DNA from: Candidatus Cloacimonetes bacterium 4572_55
GTDB lineage: Bacteria; 4572-55
NCBI GenBank assembly: GCA_002084765.1
Contig: NBMB01000077.1
Coordinates: 1-11,003 of the forward strand
Length of the DNA stretch: 11,003 bases
Reading direction: 5' to 3'
In this document: one piece after another, positions 1-6,458 of the stretch
How the letters are laid out: every line of letters starts with the position of its first letter
Numbering within the stretch: the stretch's first letter is position 1
Notes under the pieces: model-generated
The model's database searches: none
Told to the model about the DNA's origin: nothing
Seen by the model: the letters and a program-made list of their open reading frames with translations, nothing else
Translations under genes and position numbers: made by a program

Positions 1-207
1 TACAGTCCCAGTGGCGACAGTGGGCGGCGTTGCCGCTGTTGTTGTAAACGTCGAATCAGCACCGTAAACTGTGGTATCAGCGTTGACAGCGTAAGCCCGC
101 ACATAATAGAGCGTATTCGCAGTCAGACCCGTAATAGCGACTGTAAAATGTCCTTCCGCAATCGCTGCTGTCGCTGCGAGATGAGAAAAAGTAACGGAAG
201 TGTCAGG
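1..207 (-). pseudogene. Out-of-frame continuation of the secreted repeat protein: FN3-like domain tail, open at the left edge
   Basis: After the stop at 203-205 that ends the cadherin-like frame, the next frame on the same strand is open from about 207 to base 1 and reads as a typical bacterial FN3-like repeat tail. It has the signature GLTANTLYYVRAYAVN followed by YGADSTFTT, then a Pro-Thr-rich linker (AATPPTVATGT) that usually leads to the next repeat. No start codon or ribosome binding site sits near its upstream end, so it is best read as part of the 784 gene shifted by one base, not as a separate gene. The cause could be a real indel, recombination between repeats, or a sequencing or assembly error. 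The sequence shows the coding character and the frame change; the joining is inference. Confidence 0.6.
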
Positions 208-784
208 ATGTATAAGTGATAATGCTGGAGTCACTTCCAGCACCAGCTCCTGCAGTGCCATTGATGGCGGCAGTCGCTATGCTCCATGTCAGGGTGTTGC
301 CCTCCGCGTCGGTCGCGTGCAGGGTATCTACATTCGCTGTCGCGGCGTTCTCAGCCACTGTGACGTTTATAGGACTGACTTCGGTAATGACCGGCGGATT
401 ATTAGGCGTGACCGTGACCGTGACCTTGATCGTGTCAGCGTCGCCAGAGGAATCGACAACGCGAACAAAAAAGCTGTCCACTCCGCTGTAGCCAGGACTT
501 GGCGCATAAGTGATAAAGCAGGAATCAGCGACAGATCCGGTCCCAGTCCCGGCGGTATCCGCCACGCCATGCATGCCAGCTGAATCGATTATGGTCCATA
601 CAAAATACATGCTATCCGCGCCTGTCGCGTGCAAAGTCACTACAGTGTCCACTGCGGCGTCCTCAGCCACTGTGACGCCTACAGAATCGCCTTCCGTAAT
701 GACCGGCGTAGCGCCTGATATGACGGGAATGCTCAAAAGTAAAATGGCTACAAAAACTAAAAAAAAGTTCTTCTTCAATAACAT
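203..784 (-). CDS. Secreted cadherin-like repeat protein, N-terminal part (frame broken at its 3' end)
   Basis: A 193-residue reading frame. Residues 1-25 form a clear signal peptide: Lys-Lys followed by the hydrophobic stretch FFLVFVAILLLSIPVI, with probable cleavage near SGA-TP. Two Val/Thr/Asp-rich cadherin-like or Ig-like repeats follow, at about 28-130 and 131-193. They share the pattern P-x-I-T-E...VTVAE-[DN]-A...V-x-TLHAT, and the first ends in SPGYSGVDSFFVRVVDSSGD, typical of large bacterial surface proteins. The second repeat stops abruptly after ITYTS where the first continues with PSPGYSG, and the next frame carries an FN3-like tail. The start is supported by a strong Shine-Dalgarno, AAGGAGG, at 795-789, four bases before the ATG. 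The protein is probably exported to the cell surface or medium as an adhesin or matrix-type protein. Its ligand cannot be told. A sigma-54 promoter lies about 270 bp upstream. Confidence 0.75.
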   Translation of the reverse strand: MLLKKNFFLVFVAILLLSIPVISGATPVITEGDSVGVTVAEDAAVDTVVTLHATGADSMYFVWTIIDSAGMHGVADTAGTGTGSVADSCFITYAPSPGYSGVDSFFVRVVDSSGDADTIKVTVTVTPNNPPVITEVSPINVTVAENAATANVDTLHATDAEGNTLTWSIATAAINGTAGAGAGSDSSIITYTS

Positions 785-797
785 AGTTCCTCCTTAC

Positions 798-846
798 ATA
801 GTGTAATAATTCGTCTTGTAATAGTGTAATAATTCGTCTTGTAATA
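798..846. repeat. Two exact tandem copies of a 23-bp unit in the leader of the secreted gene
   Basis: The 23-base unit at 801-823 (beginning gtgtaataattcg) is repeated without mismatch at 824-846, and the three bases before it (798-800) match the unit's end. It lies only a few bases upstream of the Shine-Dalgarno of the 784 gene, inside the predicted 5' untranslated region. It may be a recent slippage duplication; no function is evident. Confidence 0.9.
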
Positions 847-1051
847 GTCCATCGAAAAATTTGACGTCGAGCATAAACAAAATTCCTTTCGTCACCATAC
901 CGTCAACATAGAAAGCCTCCTTAATTCATAAATTCATATCCAAAAATTCAAAACAAACACGATGGCACCTATCTCGGATAAATTCTACTGGAAAATTTAC
1001 ACCCCCTACCGGTGCTTTTATAAAAAATGAGAACCCTAAATCTTTTTAATT

Positions 1052-1067
1052 TGCAAATAATGTGCCA
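1052..1067 (-). promoter_or_regulatory. Sigma-54 (RpoN) -24/-12 promoter for the secreted repeat gene
   Basis: Read on the minus strand the sequence is TGGCACATTATTTGCA. It matches the sigma-54 consensus TGGCAC-N5-TTGC at every defined position, with the GG and GC doublets exactly 10 bases apart. Transcription would start near 1041, giving a leader of about 257 bases to the ATG at 784. The -12 element is embedded in the 10-bp palindrome ATTTGCAAAT (1049-1058). It is intergenic, correctly oriented, and a sigma-54 activator gene lies in the same window. The match is seen in the sequence; activity is inferred. Confidence 0.75.
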
Positions 1068-1158
1068 AAAATAAAAAATATATGCTAAACAATTGATATT
1101 ACTAAGATTAGTTATGGTTTTTTGTAAAATGTTTTCCGCGATTAAGTTACGAAAAATC

Positions 1159-1189
1159 TTGCATTCTGCAATAATATTGCAAAATGCAA
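1159..1189. promoter_or_regulatory. 31-bp dyad, candidate activator (enhancer) or operator site
   Basis: A symmetric site centred on base 1174 in which 14 of 15 base pairs are complementary. Its core, TGCAATAATATTGCA, is a perfect palindrome around one central base, flanked by TTGCAT/ATGCAA-type outer arms. The centre lies about 133 bp upstream of the predicted sigma-54 transcription start near 1041. That is inside the range where upstream activator sequences for sigma-54 activators usually sit. It is also about 180 bp before the ATG of the plus-strand sensor phosphatase, so it could serve either gene or both. As RNA it could form a hairpin, but there is no T-tract to suggest a terminator. 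Confidence 0.55.
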
Positions 1190-1354
1190 AATTTTGGCGG
1201 TTCTGAGAATACTGACAATCCTCGTTTCATAAGAGGCATGTCCCCTTGAAACATTTGCACTCTTGAAGTTTATTTCCGATCTGTGAGTGAGTATCTTGTC
1301 GCTATGGGGTATGCCCATTTGCGGCGTCAATCCGCCTCAAGGGAAAAATTTCAC

Positions 1355-4300
1355 ATGCGCACGTTAAAATATTGGATATTCATCGTTTTGGTATGGCTGT
1401 TTACCAGCCCGGAACCGGCGGCGACTTATAATCAGAATATGCGTTTCCAAAATTTCGGACTGGAGCAAGGGCTTTCACAAAGCGTCGTGAATGCGGTCGC
1501 GCAGGACAGCGTGGGTCTGATGTGGTTCGGAACCCAGGACGGTCTGAACAAGTTTGACAGTCATAAATTTGTCGTGTACCGCCGAAACGGCTCAGACTCA
1601 ACCACCCTATCCAATAATTTTATCAGTTACCTGTTTGTCGATAGCGCGGGAAGGCTGTGGGTCTCGACCTTAGGCGGATTGAATCTTTATGACCCTGGGA
1701 GCGATTCGTTTATCCGATACCTCTCTAATCCCACCGATCCCAATACGATTTCTAACGAAAACATCACGCAGACTTATGAGGGCGCAAACGGCTATATCTG
1801 GATACTATCCCGACCCAATGGACTCGACCGACTTGATCCGGAAACCGGCGAGATAAAGCGCTATCTCTCATCTCGTCAGCCCACGGTCAACAGCCCAGAG
1901 CAGATAAAAGGCGATGTCATTTTCCCGATTATAGGAGATAGTCAGGGAAATATCTGGGTCGTTTCAAGAGTGGTTCAGGATACAGTCTTGTACAACGCTT
2001 TGAACCGGATCGATTCGATTTCTGGAAACGTCAGGAGCTATTCATACCTTCATGAGCCGGCACTGAACGATTCCATTATTTCGACCTTTTGTATTGATAA
2101 GAACGACATTGTCTGGATCGGCTCTCAAAGAGGCGGTTTGAGCCGGCTTGATCCTAAGAAGAATACGCTCGCCTATTATCTCCATGATTCTGCGGACTCC
2201 GCCTCTATCAGTCACAATTTTATCAACGGAATCTATGAGAGCCGCGGCTGTTTATGGATCGCTACATTTGGCGGAGGACTGAACCGCTTTGACTTAGAGA
2301 CTGAAAGATTCACCTCTTTTCGGCATGACCCAGACGATCCTTACAGTATCAGCAGCGATGTGGTCTTTCTGAACATCCCAAATTTTTTGCCTCCGAGAGT
2401 TCCCATATTTGAAGACGCGCAGGGCATGATCTGGGTGATGACCAACGCGCAGGGCGTGGATATTCTTGATCCCCAAACGGGGCGATTTACGCGCTGCCGC
2501 CGCGATAAACAGAATCCTCACAGCCTAATAGACGTTCAAGTAGAGAAGGTTTTTCAGGATCGTTCCGGCGTAATCTGGTTGGGGCTTTTCGGCGGAATAT
2601 CTAAATTTAGCCCGACAAAGGAGAAATTCAAGCGGTTCGAGCATGACCCGCGCGCGCCGACCAGTCTCAGCTCTGAGATGGTTTGGGCGTTTATGGAAGA
2701 CGAGACCGGCGCGGTCTGGGTCGGCACCAGAAATGGGCTAAATCGATTGGATCGGGAAAAAGGGACGTTTGATCATATTTTTGCCGACCCGGACGATCCT
2801 GACGGTTTATGTCATAGCTGGGTGACCAGCTTATGCCCGGATCAACTGGGCATTTTTTGGATCGGGACGCAAAACGGATTGAATCGATATAATCAGAAAA
2901 CAGGGCTATTTGATGTTTTTAGAAATGTCCCTGAAGACCGTTCTTCATTAATCACAAATGGAATTATAAGTCTTTATAAAGATTCCTACGATACCCTTTG
3001 GGTCGGCACGGATCAGGGCTTATGCAAATTCAATAGGGAAGATCAAACCTTCACATCCCAACCTCTTATTTTTGACGATGAGCCAATTATTAATAGAAAC
3101 ATTGTGATGGATATTTTGGAAGAGGACTCGCACAGATTATGGATCGCCACCTGGGACGGCTTAAAGATATTGGATCGACGCACTGGAGAGGTGACGCGCT
3201 ATGCAAACGACTCCCAAGACCCAACCAGTCTCACCCATAACTCCCTTATCGACCTCCATAAGGAGAGAGATGGGTGCCTCTGGATCGGCACGGTCGGCGG
3301 CTTGGAACTCTTCAATCCCAGCTCGGAAACTTTTACCCATATTACCACAGCGGATGGGTTGCCGAATGATTTTGTATATTCAATTATTGAAGATGACCAG
3401 GGCTGTTTGTGGTTAAGCACCAATAAGGGAATATGCCGTTTTAATCCGCAAACGTATGAGTTCCAAAACTACGATTTCGAGGATGGATTGCAGAGCAATG
3501 AGTTCAATATCAAAGCGGGACTCCGAACTCGTGACCGCGAGATTTTTTTCGGCGGAATCAACGGTTTTAACGTATTCCATCCTGATGAGATCAAAGCCGG
3601 AACCTTCCGACCGCCTGTTATTCTTACTGGTATCAGCAAACTGAAAAAACCGATGGAATCGGGCATGGCTCTGACTGAGATCGAAGAGATAAAGATCACC
3701 CATGAGGAGAATTTTATCGGATTTGAGTTTGTCGCCCTGGATTATAGCAACCCGAGTGCTATTCAATACGCGTATATGTTAGAAGGATTTGACGATGATT
3801 GGATATATTGTGGTAATCGAAATTTTGCTGGTTATACCAATTTGGACGGCGGCGAGTACGTTTTCCGAGCCATCGCCACAAACAGCGACGGCTTATGGAA
3901 CCGAGAGGGCTTGTCGATCAAATTGATATCGATCCCGCCTTTCTGGAAAACGATATGGTTTTATTTTCTGGAGGCACTCTTCGCGATCGGATTGATAGCT
4001 GGACTTTTTTTCTACCAAAGGAGGCGCTATCAATATGAGATAGAGTTTAAACGCAAATCCTCCGAGTTGGATTTTGCCCGCAGGATTCAGTTGTCCATGC
4101 TCCCGAAAAAAAGCGTCAGCGACGAGCATGTCGAAATTATCGGGAAAATTATGACCGCTACTGAGGTGGGCGGGGATTACTACGATTTCACTGAATTGGC
4201 AAAAGGCAGATATTGCGTGGCGATCGGCGACGCGACAGGTCATGGAGCCGCGGCTGGGCTATTTGTAGGCATGGTCAAAATGACTTCGATATACGCGATC

Positions 4301-4801
4301 AAGACGATGAAACAGAACACGCCATTAGATAAGTTGGTCGCTGATATGAACATAGCACTGAAGCGGTCTCTGAACTTGACCGGGATGGGTATGTGCTTCT
4401 GCATTTCTATTCTGGACTTGAACGAGCATAAAATCGAGATATGCTCGGCCGGGATGCCCTTTCCGTATCATTATCAAAAATATACCGGTATGCTGATCCC
4501 GCTGGTGATGAAGGGACCGCCTTTGGGATTCCTGAGCCGGATTCATCCCGAGATGGTCTCCACACGAATCGATCCGGGAGACACGCTTATTTTTCTCAGC
4601 GACGGGTTTGAGGAGCGGTTCAATTATGAGGACGAAACCTGGGGCGACGAGCCGCTGGAGAAGGAACTTTATCGACTCTGCCGAGCCAACTATGACCCAG
4701 AAAGAATCGCTGAAGGAATTTTTGACGCTTGCGATCGCTTTTCTGACGGACGCATCAATAATGACGATATGACAATTGTTGTCATTCGAATAAAGCAGTG
4801 A
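1355..4801 (+). CDS. Membrane sensor: two-component-type double beta-propeller, Y_Y_Y domain, SpoIIE/PP2C serine phosphatase
   Basis: About 1148 residues from the ATG at 1355. That start is chosen over an in-frame GTG at 1283 because it puts a signal peptide at the N-terminus (MRTLKYWIFIVLVWLFTSPEPAA) and has a purine-rich AAGGGA about 10 bases upstream. Residues of about 30-760 contain roughly 14-15 Reg_prop blades, with the recurring core [LIV]W[IVL]GT-x-x-GL-x-[RK][FYL][DN] (first at W57), enough for two seven-bladed propellers. A Y_Y_Y domain follows (about 788-858, with YAYMLEGFDDDWIYCG), then a transmembrane helix (about 867-888). A short linker reading LDFARRIQLSMLP leads into a SpoIIE phosphatase. 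Its metal-binding residues are all present: GGDYYD (939-944), GDATGHG (958-964), SDG (1082-1084) and NNDDMT (1135-1140). The propellers should sense a ligand outside the inner membrane and control dephosphorylation of a cytoplasmic Ser/Thr-phosphoprotein, commonly an anti-anti-sigma factor. No such partner is visible here. Confidence 0.93.
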   Translation: MRTLKYWIFIVLVWLFTSPEPAATYNQNMRFQNFGLEQGLSQSVVNAVAQDSVGLMWFGTQDGLNKFDSHKFVVYRRNGSDSTTLSNNFISYLFVDSAGRLWVSTLGGLNLYDPGSDSFIRYLSNPTDPNTISNENITQTYEGANGYIWILSRPNGLDRLDPETGEIKRYLSSRQPTVNSPEQIKGDVIFPIIGDSQGNIWVVSRVVQDTVLYNALNRIDSISGNVRSYSYLHEPALNDSIISTFCIDKNDIVWIGSQRGGLSRLDPKKNTLAYYLHDSADSASISHNFINGIYESRGCLWIATFGGGLNRFDLETERFTSFRHDPDDPYSISSDVVFLNIPNFLPPRVPIFEDAQGMIWVMTNAQGVDILDPQTGRFTRCRRDKQNPHSLIDVQVEKVFQDRSGVIWLGLFGGISKFSPTKEKFKRFEHDPRAPTSLSSEMVWAFMEDETGAVWVGTRNGLNRLDREKGTFDHIFADPDDPDGLCHSWVTSLCPDQLGIFWIGTQNGLNRYNQKTGLFDVFRNVPEDRSSLITNGIISLYKDSYDTLWVGTDQGLCKFNREDQTFTSQPLIFDDEPIINRNIVMDILEEDSHRLWIATWDGLKILDRRTGEVTRYANDSQDPTSLTHNSLIDLHKERDGCLWIGTVGGLELFNPSSETFTHITTADGLPNDFVYSIIEDDQGCLWLSTNKGICRFNPQTYEFQNYDFEDGLQSNEFNIKAGLRTRDREIFFGGINGFNVFHPDEIKAGTFRPPVILTGISKLKKPMESGMALTEIEEIKITHEENFIGFEFVALDYSNPSAIQYAYMLEGFDDDWIYCGNRNFAGYTNLDGGEYVFRAIATNSDGLWNREGLSIKLISIPPFWKTIWFYFLEALFAIGLIAGLFFYQRRRYQYEIEFKRKSSELDFARRIQLSMLPKKSVSDEHVEIIGKIMTATEVGGDYYDFTELAKGRYCVAIGDATGHGAAAGLFVGMVKMTSIYAIKTMKQNTPLDKLVADMNIALKRSLNLTGMGMCFCISILDLNEHKIEICSAGMPFPYHYQKYTGMLIPLVMKGPPLGFLSRIHPEMVSTRIDPGDTLIFLSDGFEERFNYEDETWGDEPLEKELYRLCRANYDPERIAEGIFDACDRFSDGRINNDDMTIVVIRIKQ

Positions 4802-4802
4802 C

Positions 4803-4943
4803 CTGAAGAGTCCGCAGATTACGCAGATTTTGATTTGCTATAACTGAAGAGTCCGCAGATTACGCAGATTATGGGGATTTTGATTTGCTATAACTTGAAG
4901 AGTCCGCAGATTACGCAGATTATGGGGATTTTGATTTGCTATA
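4803..4943. repeat. Three-copy tandem repeat (about 50 bp) between convergent genes
   Basis: Copies lie at 4803-4843 (41 bp), 4844-4893 (50 bp) and 4894-4943 (50 bp, with one extra T near its start and no final A). Each unit is built from 9-bp blocks ending in GATT: ccgcagatt, acgcagatt and atggggatt, then a tail beginning ttgatttgctata. The first copy lacks exactly one block, atggggatt. The array fills the whole gap between the stops of the two convergent genes (TGA at 4799-4801 and 4953-4955). There is no coding frame, transposase or clear rho-independent terminator in it. It may be a genome-wide intergenic repeat family. Confidence 0.92.
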
Positions 4944-4952
4944 GAGTAGTGG

Positions 4953-6404
4953 TCATGTCCGACGTTTTTCTTTCAGATTCAGCCCATGTTTTTCCAATTT
5001 GCTATAAAGCGTGGTGCGACTGATGCTCAGCAACTCCGCCGCTTTTTTGATGTTCCACCGGGTTTTTCTCAACACTCGCAAGATAAGTGCTTTTTCGTGA
5101 TCACACAGACGATAGCCGGTCACGGGTTTGTCATCGATACCAATAATGCGATTCGGGAGATCAACCGGCTGAATGGTCTTGCCCATAGACAGGATCAGGA
5201 GTCGCTCGATAATATTTTCCAGCTCTCGGATATTCCCGGGCCAATCGTATGCCTGAAGTTTTTCCACCACATCGGGATGAAATTTTTTCGGCTCAATAGC
5301 CAATTTACGGCTAATTTTTTCCATGAAATGATCCAGCAGGATCGGAATATCCCCAACTCGCTGTTGAAGCGGCGGCAATTTGATAGTCACCACCTTTAGG
5401 CGATAATAGAGGTCTTCCCGAAAACGGCCCGCTTCCACCTCGGTCTTCAGGTCTTTATTTGTCGCGGAGATAAGCTGGATGTCAATCGGACGGTCAACCG
5501 CATCGCCCAGGCGGCGGATAGATTTCTCTTGCAACGCGCGCAGCAACTTGGCTTGTAACGCGGGAGTCATATTGGTGATTTCGTCCAAAAACAAGGTTCC
5601 ATGATGCGCGCTTTCAAAGAGTCCAACCTTGTCGGTGCGAGCGCCGGTGAACGTCCCTTTTTTATACCCGAACAGCTCGCTCTCCAGCAACTCGGACGGT
5701 ATGGCTCCGCAATCAATCGGGACAAAGCGATGGTGTGCTCGGGCTCCATAATAGTGAATCGCCTGGGCTACAAGTTCTTTTCCTGTGCCGCTTTTCCCCA
5801 GAATTAAGACAGAGACATCTTTGGCGATCACGCGGCGCAACTTCTTATAGACTTCCTCGATCGCGTCGGAATTTCCAACCAATTCCGGGAAATCTATTCG
5901 CTTTTTTAATTGCTTGCGATTTACTTTGAACCGGTTATAAAGAGTCTCGGACTGGTTCCAAAGCCGCCGATTCTCAAGTCCAACGCTGCAGAGTTCGACA
6001 AACTGGCGGATGTGACGGAGAAGATCGTGGGACAAGCGGCTATCATACCATCCCAAACAGCAGGCTCCGAACGGCTTTCTTTCCGTTTTTAACGGCAAAA
6101 CCCAGACCGATTTGATATCGAATTCCGGTAAAAGCCGCTGATTTTGCGCACTGTAACATCCTTGATGGACAACCAGTTCTCTGCCGTTATATATAGTCGG
6201 TTCTATGAGGGATTGGTAGGGTTCGCGGGGGATGTCAGCCGGTTTTGTTATCCAAATATTTGGCTCGTCAATATAAACGACACTTCGTGAACACGCGGCA
6301 GCTTCAGTCAATATCTCGGAAAATCGAGCGGCGTCCATATCTAAAGACTCCCCCGGTCGAAAAGATTGTCGCCATTGTTCATAAAGCTCAAGTGCTGTAT
6401 TCAT
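4953..6404 (-). CDS. Sigma-54-dependent transcriptional activator (GAF-like, AAA+, Fis-type HTH)
   Basis: A 483-residue enhancer-binding protein. Residues of about 25-150 form a GAF-like sensory domain with a Cys-Cys pair (C115-C116) and further cysteines (C38, C83, C139). There is no receiver domain, so it is probably controlled by a ligand, redox state or partner and not by phosphorylation. The central AAA+ domain (about 173-405) has Walker A GKSGTGKE (203-210), Walker B LFLDE (271-275), sensor I SATN (313-316), the arginine-finger region FREDLYYRL (328-336) and sensor II WPGNIRELE (388-396). The sigma-54-contacting loop reads GTFTGA (250-255) in place of the usual GAFTGA. A Fis-type helix-turn-helix occupies about 434-475 (NIKKAAELLSISRTTLYSKL). 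Length and order are normal for the family. It starts 54 bp after the TPR gene on the same strand, so co-transcription is likely. No Shine-Dalgarno is visible before the ATG at 6404. Confidence 0.93.
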   Translation of the reverse strand: MNTALELYEQWRQSFRPGESLDMDAARFSEILTEAAACSRSVVYIDEPNIWITKPADIPREPYQSLIEPTIYNGRELVVHQGCYSAQNQRLLPEFDIKSVWVLPLKTERKPFGACCLGWYDSRLSHDLLRHIRQFVELCSVGLENRRLWNQSETLYNRFKVNRKQLKKRIDFPELVGNSDAIEEVYKKLRRVIAKDVSVLILGKSGTGKELVAQAIHYYGARAHHRFVPIDCGAIPSELLESELFGYKKGTFTGARTDKVGLFESAHHGTLFLDEITNMTPALQAKLLRALQEKSIRRLGDAVDRPIDIQLISATNKDLKTEVEAGRFREDLYYRLKVVTIKLPPLQQRVGDIPILLDHFMEKISRKLAIEPKKFHPDVVEKLQAYDWPGNIRELENIIERLLILSMGKTIQPVDLPNRIIGIDDKPVTGYRLCDHEKALILRVLRKTRWNIKKAAELLSISRTTLYSKLEKHGLNLKEKRRT

Positions 6405-6458
6405 AAGTATTTATTTTGGATTTATCAGATTCAGTTCAGTACGCCGAAACCCTGTTGC

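Larger units (their letters stand above)
785..1354. other. AT-rich divergent intergenic region
   Basis: This 570-bp gap separates the start of the secreted gene (minus) from the start of the sensor phosphatase (plus). It holds the 23-bp repeats, a sigma-54 type promoter on the minus strand and a 31-bp dyad. Around 965-1015, just downstream of the predicted minus-strand start of transcription, two nested short inverted repeats occur (965-969 with 1011-1015, and 979-984 with 994-999), which could give a small leader structure. I found no convincing sigma-70 or sigma-54 promoter for the plus-strand gene and no credible protein-coding gene. Confidence 0.6.

Noticed and set aside
1302-1320. Possible plus-strand sigma-54 promoter (tggggtatgcccatttgc)
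   Set aside because: The GG and GC doublets are 11 bases apart instead of 10 and the TGGCAC part is poor.
1142-1330. 62-codon minus-strand frame in the divergent intergenic region
   Set aside because: It covers the dyad and the start of the phosphatase gene, and has no ribosome binding site and no protein-like pattern.
1283-1354. In-frame extension of the phosphatase gene upstream to a GTG at 1283
   Set aside because: The extra 24 residues would bury the signal peptide; the ATG at 1355 gives a proper export signal with a purine-rich site upstream.
4803-4943. CRISPR-like array
   Set aside because: The copies are directly joined with no variable spacers, and no cas genes are near.
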